Positions 14,492 to 24,146 of a stretch of DNA of 64,000 bases are shown here, one piece after another (the first letter of the stretch is position 1; the number at the start of each line of letters is the position of its first letter). The stretch comes from Oscillospiraceae bacterium (GTDB lineage: Bacteria > Bacillota > Clostridia > Oscillospirales > Ruminococcaceae): positions 1 to 64,000 of the forward strand of contig JAGASH010000007.1 of NCBI GenBank assembly GCA_017847835.1, in the 5' to 3' direction. The notes beneath the pieces were generated by a model that saw only the letters and a list, made by a program, of their open reading frames with translations, was not told the origin of the DNA and did not search any database. The position numbers were made by a program, and so were the translations under genes.

Positions 14492-15274
14492 ATGAAAAAG
14501 GAAAAATCAAAATCCTCCGCGGGAGTAGGACAGAAAATCCTGAGAAGCGGTGTTGTTTCGTGGATAATCATTATCGCGGTATGGTGGCTGGGGTCGCTTG
14601 CTTATGATGAATACTTCCTGCCAAGCCCCACGGAAACGGCTTCAAGTATGGGAACGCTTATTCAGAACGGCGTGCTCGGTGCAGATATTCTGGCAAGCTT
14701 CGGACGAATTCTGAAAGGCTGGCTTCTCGCAGCGGCTGTGGGAATTCCGCTGGGACTGCTCGTCGGCAACTTCAAGCCCGTGCGCTGGCTGGTTGAGCCT
14801 GTCCTCAGCTTCTTCCGCTTCGTTCCCGCAATCGCACTCACAACGCTTTTTCTGATGTGGTTCGGAGTCGGAGAAGAGTCAAAGGTTGCGCTGATTTTCT
14901 ACGCGTCCTTCTTCCCTATCTTCGTGAACACAATCGCGGGAGTTGCGTCGGTTGACAAATCGCTTGTTGAAGCGGCTTCAAGTATGGGCGCAAAAAAACT
15001 CCACGTTTTCTTCACCGTGGTTGTTCCTTCCGCAGTGTCAAATATTTTCACGGGCGTAAGACTTGGACTCAGCTCCTCGATAACCTGCGTTGTTGCAGCG
15101 GAAATGCTTGTCGGCAGCGACGGTCTTGGATATCTTATCAACAGCTCAAAGCTGTACTACAAAACAGGCTGGGCGTTCGCGGGAATTGTGACGCTCGCAG
15201 TAATCGGATTTGCGGCAGACAGACTTCTGCTCGTAATCGGAAAACACAAATTAAAGCACTTCGGTGTTAAATGA
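14492..15274 (+). CDS. ABC transporter permease, TauC/SsuC type
   Basis: 260 residues with six predicted membrane helices and the cytoplasmic coupling loop GVASVDKSLVEAASSMGAKK typical of the SsuC/TauC permeases. A strong AGGAGG lies before the ATG at 14492; upstream codons of the open frame overlap the ATPase gene and are not needed. It overlaps the binding-protein gene at ATGA. It forms the channel for the substrate bound by the lipoprotein encoded next. The combination of a CysA-like ATPase with an SsuC-like permease occurs in sulfonate and related importers. Confidence 0.9.
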   Translation: MKKEKSKSSAGVGQKILRSGVVSWIIIIAVWWLGSLAYDEYFLPSPTETASSMGTLIQNGVLGADILASFGRILKGWLLAAAVGIPLGLLVGNFKPVRWLVEPVLSFFRFVPAIALTTLFLMWFGVGEESKVALIFYASFFPIFVNTIAGVASVDKSLVEAASSMGAKKLHVFFTVVVPSAVSNIFTGVRLGLSSSITCVVAAEMLVGSDGLGYLINSSKLYYKTGWAFAGIVTLAVIGFAADRLLLVIGKHKLKHFGVK

Positions 15275-15288
15275 ATGAGGTAAATAAA

Positions 15289-16317
15289 ATGAAAATACAT
15301 AAGATTTTTTTGGCAGCGGTTCTGGCAATATCTTCCCTTTCCCTTGCAGCTTGCGCTAATAACGGGAACAAGTCCGAAAACGGCGACAAGCCGCGTGTTC
15401 TCAGAGTGGCAAATATGACGGGTCAGCCCGACCAGTATGCGGATTATATCGGCATTGAACAGGGAATTTTTGAGAAATACGGCATAGATGTTCAGACAAC
15501 CGAGTTTGTTGCGGGAATTAACACAATCGACTCCGTTGTCACGGGTACAGCCGACACGGGACTTTTAGCGGATTTTGCCGCGGCAAACCGCTTTGGAAAC
15601 ACGCTTCACGCGACAAATCTCGTCATCTTCTCCGACCTTTCTGCGGGAAGCTCAAACAACGGCGGAATTTACGTTGCTCCTAAATATGCAAACGATACTG
15701 CTTCCCTTGACGGAAGCGAAGGCTGGATAACAAATATCGGCACGGTTTCTGAGTACTACAACTGGCAGGCGCAGACCTTCCTCGGTCTTGACCCTGCAAA
15801 GCAAAAATCAATTCAGGCGGACTCCTCACTTACAAGACTTGCTCTCGCTCAGAACGGCGGAGCGTCCGCAGCAGTTGTAACGGGCTCCGAAATCAAGCGT
15901 TTCGAGGAACAAGGCTGGGTTAAGGTAGCCGACTCGAATGACGTGGGAATTAACGTCTATGCTTATCTCATTACCACAAAAGAATTCGCGGAAGCAAACA
16001 CCGAGCTTCTCGCTGACTATCTGAAAGCGCTTAAAGAAAGCTTTGAGTACATCAACGCAAATCTCGATGAGTCTGCTGAGAAGATTTCGGGAAGATTTGG
16101 CATCGACGCAGATGACTTCAAGAGCAACTGGAAGCAGTTAAATCTTCGCTCGGGTCTTGCCGAGGACGGCGCGGCTCACCTTTCAAAAATCAAGGACTGG
16201 GCTTTCGAGAACGGCAAATTCCCCGAGGACTACAACATCAGACAGTTCTATTACACAAAGGCAGCAAAGGCAGCGTTCCCCGATGAGGTAACGGTTGACC
16301 TTTCTTCCGTAAAGTAA
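15289..16317 (+). CDS. ABC substrate-binding lipoprotein, SsuA/TauA (NMT1) type
   Basis: 342 residues. A lipoprotein signal ends in LSLAAC (Cys22), followed by a short acidic/Asn linker and a periplasmic-binding fold starting at VLRVANMTGQPDQY. Blocks such as YIGIEQGIFEKYGIDV and NTIDSVVTGTADTGLL are typical of the aliphatic sulfonate/nitrate/taurine binding proteins. ATG at 15289 follows GAGGT; an earlier ATG at 15271 overlaps the permease stop. The protein is anchored outside the membrane and hands its ligand to the permease. Ligand not predictable; the arylsulfotransferase next door suggests an organosulfate. Confidence 0.9.
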   Translation: MKIHKIFLAAVLAISSLSLAACANNGNKSENGDKPRVLRVANMTGQPDQYADYIGIEQGIFEKYGIDVQTTEFVAGINTIDSVVTGTADTGLLADFAAANRFGNTLHATNLVIFSDLSAGSSNNGGIYVAPKYANDTASLDGSEGWITNIGTVSEYYNWQAQTFLGLDPAKQKSIQADSSLTRLALAQNGGASAAVVTGSEIKRFEEQGWVKVADSNDVGINVYAYLITTKEFAEANTELLADYLKALKESFEYINANLDESAEKISGRFGIDADDFKSNWKQLNLRSGLAEDGAAHLSKIKDWAFENGKFPEDYNIRQFYYTKAAKAAFPDEVTVDLSSVK

Positions 16318-16359
16318 CAATCGCCAACAAATAATAATCAACGAAAAGAGGTAATTTCA

Positions 16360-17850
16360 ATGGGATATCCAACCATATTCCCCACGGGAACACTCAGATA
16401 TAACAAGGAAAAAGCATACAGCGGCTATACGGTTTTCCCGTCGTCAAAGGGCGCGCTGCTGATTGATATGAGAGGAAATGAGGTCAAGCTCTGGGCAGGG
16501 CTCGGAGGTTTCCCGAACAAAATTCTGCCGGGCGGCTACGTTATGGGAACTACCGGAGCGCGTGCCGGCAAAAACGCTTATCAGGACCAGATTGACCTTG
16601 TACAGGTTGACTGGGACGGGCATATTGTGTGGAAATTTGACAAGACGGAGCTTGTTGCCGACGACCCCGAAAATCCCGTTTATATGGCTCGTCAGCACCA
16701 CGATTTTCAGCGAGAGGGCTCTACTGTCGGCTACTATTACCCGAACGGAGAGCCGAAAACCACAAGCGGAAACACGCTTATCTTCACGCACGAAAATCTC
16801 TACAATCACGACATCTCGGACAAGCGCCTGATTGACGACAAGATTATCGAGGTTGACTGGGACGGGAACATCGTGTGGAGCTGGCGCGCAAGCGACCATT
16901 TCGACGAGCTTGGATTTGACGAGGCAGCGAAAAACGTGCTGTTCAGAAATCCCGGTCTGCACGGAGAAGCCGGCGGCGACTGGATGCACATCAACAATTT
17001 CGCAACTCTCGGCGAGAACAAGTGGTATGACGCGGGAGATACGCGCTTTCACCCCGACAACATTATTTTCGACGCGAGAAACTCCAACATTCTCGCGATT
17101 ATCGAAAAGAGCACGGGCAAAATCGTATGGCGGCTCGGTCCCGATTTCAACGAGAACGAGGCTACAAGAAAGCTCGGCTGGATTATCGGTCAGCACCACC
17201 TGCATATGATACCGAAAGGACTTCCCGGAGAGGGTGATTTGCTGGTTTTCGATAACGGCGGCGAAGGCGGCTATGGCGTGCCGAACCCTTCTTCTCCCAC
17301 AGGAAACAACAACGCTCACCGCGATTATTCAAGAGTGCTTCAGTTTAACCCCGTGACGCTGGAAATAACGTGGCAGTACACCCCGCTTGAACACGGCTGC
17401 TTCCTGTTCACGGACGCTTCAAAGTTTTACAGCTCCTACATAAGCTCCGCGCAGCGTTTGCCAAACGGAAACACGCTTATTACCGAGGGCAGCGACGGTC
17501 ATTTGATTGAGGTTACTCCCGACCACGAAATTGTCTGGGAGTACATAAACCCGTATTTCAACAATATGTTCGGCAAGTTCACGAACAATATGATTTACCG
17601 TGCATATCGCGTGCCTTACGAGTGGATTCCGCAGCTTGCGAAGCCAGATGAGCAAAGTATTGAGCCGATTGACGTTTCCACGTTCAGAGTGCCCGGCTCG
17701 CCTGTCGGAGCGGGTGTCGGACAGATAACCACCGTTGACGGAGTTGACCCGAACGCTCGTCAGATTACGGGAATGGCAAAGGAAAAGAGCGACGAAAACG
17801 AAAGACTTGACTTCTGCGTTGCTTCCATAAACAAAAAAGACGTGAAATAA
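16360..17850 (+). CDS. Aryl-sulfate sulfotransferase (ASST) without signal peptide
   Basis: 496 residues of the ASST beta-propeller family: repeated blade ends VQVDWDGHIVWKF, IEVDWDGNIVWSW and STGKIVWRLGPD, with His-rich RQHHDF, GQHHLHM and the later TEGSDGHLIEV. The E. coli enzyme transfers sulfate from aryl sulfates to phenols through a sulfo-histidine and is periplasmic. Here the N-terminus MGYPTIFPTGTL has no signal peptide, so the protein should be cytosolic and act on imported substrate. It is the last gene of the ABC operon, followed by a terminator. How it would release sulfur for assimilation is not clear from sequence. Confidence 0.88.
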   Translation: MGYPTIFPTGTLRYNKEKAYSGYTVFPSSKGALLIDMRGNEVKLWAGLGGFPNKILPGGYVMGTTGARAGKNAYQDQIDLVQVDWDGHIVWKFDKTELVADDPENPVYMARQHHDFQREGSTVGYYYPNGEPKTTSGNTLIFTHENLYNHDISDKRLIDDKIIEVDWDGNIVWSWRASDHFDELGFDEAAKNVLFRNPGLHGEAGGDWMHINNFATLGENKWYDAGDTRFHPDNIIFDARNSNILAIIEKSTGKIVWRLGPDFNENEATRKLGWIIGQHHLHMIPKGLPGEGDLLVFDNGGEGGYGVPNPSSPTGNNNAHRDYSRVLQFNPVTLEITWQYTPLEHGCFLFTDASKFYSSYISSAQRLPNGNTLITEGSDGHLIEVTPDHEIVWEYINPYFNNMFGKFTNNMIYRAYRVPYEWIPQLAKPDEQSIEPIDVSTFRVPGSPVGAGVGQITTVDGVDPNARQITGMAKEKSDENERLDFCVASINKKDVK

Positions 17851-17856
17851 CAAAAT

Positions 17857-17885
17857 CCCCGCAGAAAAACTGCGGGGTGTTTTTT
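17857..17885. terminator. Bidirectional terminator, ASST / hemL
   Basis: CCCCGCAG-AAAAA-CTGCGGGG, a perfect 8-bp stem followed by TGTTTTTT on the plus strand. It ends the ASST operon; on the other strand, with a weaker T-run, it probably ends the hem operon. Confidence 0.92.
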
Positions 17886-19143
17886 ATGAAAACGAGCTTA
17901 TCGCTTCTATCGTCCTTTCGATATCCTCGTCGGTGTGCGCGAAGGAAACAAACATTGCTTCAAACTGCGAGGGAGCTGTGTAAATGCCGCTGTTAAGCAA
18001 ATGACGGTAAAACCGCGCATACTTCTCGGTGTCGCAGCATCGCGCTTCATCATAGCTTTCTACCGATTTATCGGTGAAAAATGCCGTGAGCAGCGAGCCG
18101 CAGCGGTTGACGTTAAGTCCCGCGTTCTTCATCGCCGTTTCAAGCAGCTTCGCTTTGCTGTCAAGCGATTTGTACAGGTCGGGGATGCTTTCAAGCTGCT
18201 TTATCATCGCAATTCCCGCCGCAACCGCGCAAGGATTTCCCGAGAGAGTTCCCGCCTGATAAACCGAGCCGAGCGGAGCTATGCACTCCATAATCTCACG
18301 TCTGCCGCCGTATGCTGCAAGCGGCATTCCCCCGCCGACAATTTTTCCGAGCGTTGTGATATCGGGAGTTATTCCGTAAAAACTCTGCGCTCCGCCTATC
18401 GAAAGCCGAAATCCTGTAATAACCTCATCGAAAATAAGCAGCGCGCCGTGCTTTTTCGTAATTTCCCGCAGAAATTTCAGAAAACCCTGTTTCGGCGGGA
18501 CAACTCCCATATTTGCCGCGCAAGGCTCAACGACAACACAGGCGATTTCCCCGCCGTATTTTTCAAACAATTCCTCAACGGAAGCCTCGCTGTTGAAAAC
18601 AGCAAGCAGCGTGTCCTTAACGCAGCCCTCGGTAACTCCCGCGCCAGAAGGAATTGCCTGCGTCATAAGCCCCGAGCCAGCTTTTACGAGAAGCCCGTCC
18701 GAATGTCCGTGATAACAGCCCTCAAATTTGACAATCTTTTCCCTGCCCGTAAAGCCTCTCGCTGATCTAATCGCACTCATAACCGCTTCCGTGCCCGAGT
18801 TCACAAGCCGCAGCATTTCCATTGACGGGAAGTGCTTCAGTATAAGCTCGGCAAGCTCAATCTCGCCCTTGTGACAAGCGCCGAAGGTAAGTCCCTTGTC
18901 GCAAGAAGATTTGACAGCAGCGGTTATCGGCTCAAAGGAGTGTCCGAGAATGTTCGGTCCCCACGAGCAAACGTAATCGATAAACTCGTTTCCGTCCTCG
19001 TCCCAGATGTGAGAACCTTTCGCGCGGTCAATGAACAGCGGTACCGTTCCCACGGCTTTGCAGGCGCGCACGGGACTGTTCACTCCACCCGGCATAAATC
19101 GCTGTGCTTTTTCGTAAAGTTCCTCGGAAATTTCAGTTTTCAT
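17884..19143 (-). CDS. hemL: Glutamate-1-semialdehyde 2,1-aminomutase
   Basis: 419 residues, a class III PLP aminotransferase. [15 protein letters not shown] is the HemL N-terminus; [21 protein letters not shown] and [18 protein letters not shown] (PLP Lys) are all present. It converts glutamate 1-semialdehyde to 5-aminolevulinate, the C5 route started by HemA in the same operon. ATG at 19143 overlaps the hemB stop (ATGA) and follows GGAGG. It is the last gene of the trxB-hem operon and meets the ASST terminator. Confidence 0.97.
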   Translation of the reverse strand: MKTEISEELYEKAQRFMPGGVNSPVRACKAVGTVPLFIDRAKGSHIWDEDGNEFIDYVCSWGPNILGHSFEPITAAVKSSCDKGLTFGACHKGEIELAELILKHFPSMEMLRLVNSGTEAVMSAIRSARGFTGREKIVKFEGCYHGHSDGLLVKAGSGLMTQAIPSGAGVTEGCVKDTLLAVFNSEASVEELFEKYGGEIACVVVEPCAANMGVVPPKQGFLKFLREITKKHGALLIFDEVITGFRLSIGGAQSFYGITPDITTLGKIVGGGMPLAAYGGRREIMECIAPLGSVYQAGTLSGNPCAVAAGIAMIKQLESIPDLYKSLDSKAKLLETAMKNAGLNVNRCGSLLTAFFTDKSVESYDEARCCDTEKYARFYRHLLNSGIYTAPSQFEAMFVSFAHTDEDIERTIEAISSFS

Positions 19144-20108
19144 TCCTGTTCCTCCAGCCATTTTGCCGCTTCAAGCGCGTGATATGTTATGATGATATCC
19201 GCGCCCGCTCGCTTTATTGCGGTGAGATTTTCCATAACAATCCGCTTTTCATCAATCCAGCCGTTCTGCGCTGCCGCTTTTACCATAGAGTATTCACCGC
19301 TGACATTGTACGCGGCAATCGGCAAATCAAACCTGTCCCTTGCGGCTCTGACAATATCGAGATAAGCAAGCGCGGGCTTTACCATAACGATATCCGCGCC
19401 CTCGAAGATATCCTCCTCTATTTCGCGAAGCGCTTCCCTGCCGTTTGCAGGGTCCATCTGATAGGTTTTTCGGTCACCGAAGCAAGGTGCAGACTCAGCC
19501 GCGTCACGAAACGGCGAGTAATACCCCGAAGCAAATTTTGCGCTGTATGCCATTATCGGGATATCGGGAAAACCGTTTTCATCAAGAGCCTCGCGGATTG
19601 CCGCAACCCTCCCGTCCATCATATCGGACGGCGCGATTATATCAGCGCCCGCTTTTGCAAGGCTCACGGACATTTTCGCGAGAAGCGGAAGCGTTTCATC
19701 GTTCAGAATTTTCCCGTCGCTGACAACACCGCAGTGCCCGTGAGAAGTGTATTCACAAAGACAAACATCTGCGATAACAAGAAGCTCGGGGTAGTTTTTC
19801 TTAATGTAGCGGATTGCCGTTTGAGTAACGCCGTTTTCGTCATAAGCCGAGCTTGCCTGCTCGTCCTTGTGAGCGGGAATTCCAAAAATCAGCACGCCCG
19901 AAATACCGCTTTTTGCCGCTTCCGACAGCATTTCGTCCGCCGTATCAATCGAATACCGATACACTCCCGGCATCGAGTCCACGGGCTTTTTTATACCCTC
20001 GCCCTCCTCGATAAATATGGGATAAATCAGCTCGCTTTTGCTCACTCGGGTTTCGCGAACCATTTCTCTGAGCCTTGCCGAGCCTCTCAATCTTCTGAAT
20101 CGTGTCAT
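19140..20108 (-). CDS. hemB: Porphobilinogen synthase (delta-aminolevulinic acid dehydratase)
   Basis: 322 residues. It carries both active-site lysines, in [16 protein letters not shown] and [12 protein letters not shown], and three Cys in [16 protein letters not shown], the ligand set of the zinc-dependent class. It condenses two 5-aminolevulinate molecules. Start ATG overlaps the stop of the cobA-hemD fusion, and the end overlaps hemL, so these genes are translationally coupled. Confidence 0.97.
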   Translation of the reverse strand: MTRFRRLRGSARLREMVRETRVSKSELIYPIFIEEGEGIKKPVDSMPGVYRYSIDTADEMLSEAAKSGISGVLIFGIPAHKDEQASSAYDENGVTQTAIRYIKKNYPELLVIADVCLCEYTSHGHCGVVSDGKILNDETLPLLAKMSVSLAKAGADIIAPSDMMDGRVAAIREALDENGFPDIPIMAYSAKFASGYYSPFRDAAESAPCFGDRKTYQMDPANGREALREIEEDIFEGADIVMVKPALAYLDIVRAARDRFDLPIAAYNVSGEYSMVKAAAQNGWIDEKRIVMENLTAIKRAGADIIITYHALEAAKWLEEQE

Positions 20109-21577
20109 TTCTTTTCAACCTCTGTTCTTAAAATAAGCCGCAGAATACCGTCCGCGTCCGAGCGCTCGGAAATGCTGATATTCTTTATTCCGTGCCGTTT
20201 CAGCGCTCCTGCGGTTTGCTCGCCGATAGCCGTTACGATTGTATTTTCGCCGACCGAAAAACCGTTCTCAAAAAAGCTCTCAACGCCCGATGAACTCGCA
20301 AAAACTAGATAATCCGAAGCAATCCGATAACCCTCAATCTCCTCGGAAACCGCGTCGTAGATTTTACGGTCAAGGTATTCCGAGCCATTTTTATCGAGAA
20401 TTTCATTCAGCTTTTCCGAGCCCTTTTTTGCGCGGAGAATTAGCGTTTTCCCGATATCATTCCTCTTAACAAGCGCGTTTGCAAGGCTTTCCGCATTAAA
20501 TGTATCGGGAATAATATCCGCGAAAATTCCATAGCTTTCAAGAGCCGAAGCCGTTGCCGAGCCGATAACCGCAAAGCGTTTTCCCGCGAAAATCCGCACG
20601 TCGGTTTTGCTTCGACGAAGCTCCGTGAAGAACAAATTCACGCCGTTTGCGCTTGTAAAAACAAGCGCGTCAAATTCGGATATCCGCGAAATTGCTTCAT
20701 TGAGAGCGGCACGGTTTTCGACAATTTTCACTGCGGTAATACAGTTCACATCAGCGCCGTTTTTTTCGAGTTTTTCCGACATTCTCGCGAGAAAGCTCTC
20801 CGTGCCCACAACCGAAATCGTCACCCCGTCAAGCGCGCGTCTGAGCGTTTTCGCAAGGTCAAGTCCTGCCGTTTCTCCCACGACAATTACCGCGGGAGAA
20901 CACATTTCGCTTTTCTCGGAAATTTCCGCGATATCACAAAGTTTTCCCCGTACAACGCGCTGCGAGGAAGTGCAGCCGTTTGAAATCACTGCGGCGGGAG
21001 TATCGGGCGATTTTCCGTTTGCGATAAGTATTTCAGCGATTTCCCGCAGCCTCGAAAATCCCATCAAAAACACAAGCGTGTCGTTTTCCTTTGCAAGTGC
21101 GCTCATATTTTCGGGGAGCAAATCCTCAGCCGTGTGTCCCGTCACAACGTGAAATCCGCGGCTTACTTTTCGGTGAGTGACGGGTATTCCCGCAAGCTCG
21201 GGCACGGCAGAACAAGAGGTTATCCCCGGCACAACCTCGTATTCAATTCCCGCCTCTTTCAGCGCGAAAATCTCCTCTCCGCCCCTTCCGAAAATAAACG
21301 GGTCGCCGCCCTTCAGCCGCGCAACCGTCTTTCCCTCGGACGCTTTTTTAACGAGAATTTCGTTGATGTGTTCCTGCTTTTCGCTCGGCTTTCCGCAGCG
21401 TTTTCCTACGCTGATAAGCTCCGCGTTTTTCCCCGCAAAACCGAGCAGCCGCTTATCCACAAGGCTGTCATACACCACGACATCGCTCTCCGAGAGCAGC
21501 CGCTTGCCTCTTAACGTGATAAGGTCGTATTTCCCGCAACCCGCGCCGATTAGATAAACCTTTCCCTTTTCGCTCAT
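20105..21577 (-). CDS. cobA-hemD: Fused uroporphyrinogen-III C-methyltransferase / uroporphyrinogen-III synthase
   Basis: 490 residues with two domains. Residues 1-245 are the SAM-dependent methyltransferase SUMT ([54 protein letters not shown]). Residues 250-488 are a HemD-type synthase with [11 protein letters not shown] and [13 protein letters not shown]. The protein closes hydroxymethylbilane to uroporphyrinogen III and methylates it twice to precorrin-2, so flux goes to siroheme or cobalamin. This fusion is common in clostridia. It overlaps hemC and hemB. Confidence 0.96.
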   Translation of the reverse strand: MSEKGKVYLIGAGCGKYDLITLRGKRLLSESDVVVYDSLVDKRLLGFAGKNAELISVGKRCGKPSEKQEHINEILVKKASEGKTVARLKGGDPFIFGRGGEEIFALKEAGIEYEVVPGITSCSAVPELAGIPVTHRKVSRGFHVVTGHTAEDLLPENMSALAKENDTLVFLMGFSRLREIAEILIANGKSPDTPAAVISNGCTSSQRVVRGKLCDIAEISEKSEMCSPAVIVVGETAGLDLAKTLRRALDGVTISVVGTESFLARMSEKLEKNGADVNCITAVKIVENRAALNEAISRISEFDALVFTSANGVNLFFTELRRSKTDVRIFAGKRFAVIGSATASALESYGIFADIIPDTFNAESLANALVKRNDIGKTLILRAKKGSEKLNEILDKNGSEYLDRKIYDAVSEEIEGYRIASDYLVFASSSGVESFFENGFSVGENTIVTAIGEQTAGALKRHGIKNISISERSDADGILRLILRTEVEKK

Positions 21578-22437
21578 TTCAGTCCTCTCACAACTCTTGC
21601 CGCAAGCTCAAATCTTTCCGAAACAGCCGCGCTTTCCGATATAATTTTATCGGGTGAAAGCGAAGCCGCGAGCGTTATCTCGGAGCCGTGAAGCCGCGCG
21701 AAAGCCGAAACAGGCGTACCGCAGTCCGCTTCAAGCAGCCGCAAAACCTCTTTTTCCGTTTCATAGCACAACATCGTGTCCTTGTCGGAAATCGCTTTGA
21801 CAATGCTTTCCGAGGGGCTGTTTTGTCTGCACTCGACCGCGATTATCGCCTGACACGCAGCGGGAAGAAACTTCTCTACATCAAAACAAATTGTGCGAAA
21901 ACCGCCGAGGTCTGCGCCAAGCCGCTCCACTCCCGCCGAGGCGAGAATTATCCCGTCATATTCGCCGTCCGAGAGCTTTTTAAGCCTTGTGTCAACGTTC
22001 CCGCGGATATCCGAAAATTGAACGTTCGGGTACAGGTACGACAAATTCTGTCTGCGCCGAAGACTTCCCGTGCCTATGTTCAGCGCGGATTTCCCGTCAA
22101 TTTCAGTGCCGTTTCGCAGAACAAGCATATCCCGAGGATTTCCGCGTTTCAGCACACCCGAAACGGCAAGCCCGTCCGCGAGCTTTACGGGCAAATCCTT
22201 CGCGCTGTGGACGGCTATATCTATCCTGTCATCAAGAAGAAGCTGCTCGATTTCCTTGACAAAAACTCCGTTTCCGCCGAGCTTTTCAAGCGGCACATCG
22301 GTTACTCGGTCACCCTTAGTGGTCACGCAGACAACCTCTGTTTCCACATCGGGAAAAGTGCGCGTTATCTCCGAAATCACCATTTCCGTTTGTGCAAGAG
22401 CAAGCTTGCTTTTTCTTGTTCCTATGCGAATTTTCAT
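21574..22437 (-). CDS. hemC: Hydroxymethylbilane synthase (porphobilinogen deaminase)
   Basis: 287 residues, slightly shorter than the E. coli enzyme. IRIGTRKSKLALAQTEMV, the catalytic HSAKDLPV, GTGSLRRRQNLSYL and the dipyrromethane cofactor Cys in EADCGTPVSAFA are all present. It polymerises four porphobilinogens. It overlaps the siroheme synthase gene upstream and the fusion gene downstream by four bases each. Confidence 0.97.
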   Translation of the reverse strand: MKIRIGTRKSKLALAQTEMVISEITRTFPDVETEVVCVTTKGDRVTDVPLEKLGGNGVFVKEIEQLLLDDRIDIAVHSAKDLPVKLADGLAVSGVLKRGNPRDMLVLRNGTEIDGKSALNIGTGSLRRRQNLSYLYPNVQFSDIRGNVDTRLKKLSDGEYDGIILASAGVERLGADLGGFRTICFDVEKFLPAACQAIIAVECRQNSPSESIVKAISDKDTMLCYETEKEVLRLLEADCGTPVSAFARLHGSEITLAASLSPDKIISESAAVSERFELAARVVRGLK

Positions 22438-23039
22438 CTGTGCTTTACCTCGTCGATTACTCTGTCGATATCAATCTGCGATCCGTTTTCCGAGAGCCGT
22501 AGAATTTTCTCAAAAGCCGCTTTGCGCTGACTTTCCGTCGGCAATTCTCTCCTCACTTTTTCGCGGCAGTCCGACAAAATTCGCCCTTTTTCAAGCTCGC
22601 TTTCCGACAGAATTTCGTCAATCTTTTCCTTTATGTACTTTGAAAAAACGGGGCTGCTTCCCGAGGAAGAAACTCCAATCGAAACATCTCCCTTTTTAAC
22701 CAGCGCAGGAAAGATAAATCCGCATTTTTCCTTGTCGTCAACCACGTTCACGAGAATGTTTTTCTCCGTGCAAAGCCTGAAAATCTCAGCGTTTACGACT
22801 TCATTGTCGGTGGCTCCAATTACCATAAACGCGCCGTCCAAATCGGCAGGCTCAAACTCACGCTTGACAAGAGTTATTCCCTCGCAATCACGCAGAAATC
22901 CGCATATTTCCGGAGCGACAACCGTGATTTCAGGCTTGTATGGCAGAAGCTTTTCCACTTTTCTTTTCGCGACTATCCCGCCGCCGACAACCACGCATTT
23001 TTTCGCGGAAATATCAATAAAAAACGGGAAATATCCCAT
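22434..23039 (-). CDS. Precorrin-2 dehydrogenase / sirohydrochlorin ferrochelatase, Met8/CysG N-terminal type
   Basis: About 201 residues. An NAD-binding start YFPFFIDISAKKCVVVGGG precedes a helical dimer part with VSIGVSSSGSSPVFSKYIKE. It oxidises precorrin-2 to sirohydrochlorin and, as in CysG and Met8, inserts iron to give siroheme. SUMT is in the fused protein next door. ATG at 23039 overlaps the hemA stop (TAATG); a GTG at 23045 has AAGGA at closer spacing and could be the true start. Siroheme would feed the sulfite reductase of the divergent operon. Confidence 0.93.
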   Translation of the reverse strand: MGYFPFFIDISAKKCVVVGGGIVAKRKVEKLLPYKPEITVVAPEICGFLRDCEGITLVKREFEPADLDGAFMVIGATDNEVVNAEIFRLCTEKNILVNVVDDKEKCGFIFPALVKKGDVSIGVSSSGSSPVFSKYIKEKIDEILSESELEKGRILSDCREKVRRELPTESQRKAAFEKILRLSENGSQIDIDRVIDEVKHR

Positions 23040-24142
23040 TAGCACATCATTCCTTCGATTACGTCAATAACCCGAGAAAACGCTTCTGCGGAAAGCTCGG
23101 TTTTCATTTTGTAGATGATATTTTCAACGGAAAGCTCCTCGCCGTGTTCTTTCAGCTTCGGAAGAAAACGGTGCAGCGAAAGCTGTTTTTCAAGAGCTTC
23201 GGTTTCCTGAAAAATAATCTCCTCGGCGCGCTCAACGCTGTTCAATTTCACTTCATTGTTATGCTTTGCAAGCTGCTCAAAGCTATCAATCCCGACAAGG
23301 CTCACACCCTCGATTTTCGTAGTTCTCGTATCAATATCGCGAGGCACGGCAAGGTCAATAAGCGTGAGCTGTTTCCCCGCAGGAATGTTGTTTTTCAGCT
23401 TTTCGGCGGTTATCGTGAAGTGCGGTCCCGAGGTTGCCGAAACAATACAGCCGCACTTTTCCGCAAATTCATACCGCTTGTCATAATCAATCAAAACCGC
23501 TTTGCTGTCCGCAGGAAACAGATATTTTCCGCGGTGAGAGCGTTCCGTGATATACACGGTCACGTTCTTATAGGAAAGCAGATTTTTCAGCACTTTCCCG
23601 CCTATCTCGCCGCTTGCTCCGATAAGCATAACGCTTTCGTGCTTTGCAGCCGTTTTTGCGGCAAGAGTTGCAGTTGAAACAGAGGTTTTCGAGAGGTCGG
23701 TTTCGGTTTTTATCCTCTTTGCCGCCGCCACAGCCGCTTGAAATATCATATTTGTTTCGGCGGAAAGCGCGATTTTTTCCGCAGAAAAGGTGTACGCTTT
23801 TTTCACCTGCCCGAGAATTTCGTCCTCACCGACAACCATTGAGTCTATTCCGCAGGTCACGCGAAAAAGATGATTTACAGCTTTTCTCCCACTGAAAATC
23901 ATCAGCTTCGGCAGAAGCTCGCTTTCGCTAATCCCCGAAAGGCGGCTCAAAATCTCAGCACCGATTTCGGTATTGCCGAAATAATACAGCTCCGTTCTGT
24001 TGCAGGTACACAGCAAAACGGGCTCGAACGGCGACAGCTCCTCCAGAACAGCGAGCTTGTCCTCCTCGCTGAAAGCAGCTTTGCTTCGGATTTCCTCAGA
24101 GCAGCGCTTGTAGTTTATGCTCACGCATACGAATTCTGTCAT
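23039..24142 (-). CDS. hemA: Glutamyl-tRNA reductase
   Basis: 367 residues, short compared with the usual 400-430 and ending soon after the dimerisation helix. LLCTCNRTELYYFG holds the catalytic Cys; CGIDSMVVGEDEILGQVKKAY and the NADPH site MLIGASGEIGGKVLKNLL follow. It reduces glutamyl-tRNA to glutamate 1-semialdehyde. I start at ATG 24142, five nt after the trxB stop; the open frame to 24331 is not homologous and overlaps trxB. There is no Gly-rich ribosome binding site, so translation may be coupled to trxB. Confidence 0.95.
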   Translation of the reverse strand: MTEFVCVSINYKRCSEEIRSKAAFSEEDKLAVLEELSPFEPVLLCTCNRTELYYFGNTEIGAEILSRLSGISESELLPKLMIFSGRKAVNHLFRVTCGIDSMVVGEDEILGQVKKAYTFSAEKIALSAETNMIFQAAVAAAKRIKTETDLSKTSVSTATLAAKTAAKHESVMLIGASGEIGGKVLKNLLSYKNVTVYITERSHRGKYLFPADSKAVLIDYDKRYEFAEKCGCIVSATSGPHFTITAEKLKNNIPAGKQLTLIDLAVPRDIDTRTTKIEGVSLVGIDSFEQLAKHNNEVKLNSVERAEEIIFQETEALEKQLSLHRFLPKLKEHGEELSVENIIYKMKTELSAEAFSRVIDVIEGMMC

Positions 24143-24146
24143 ATTT

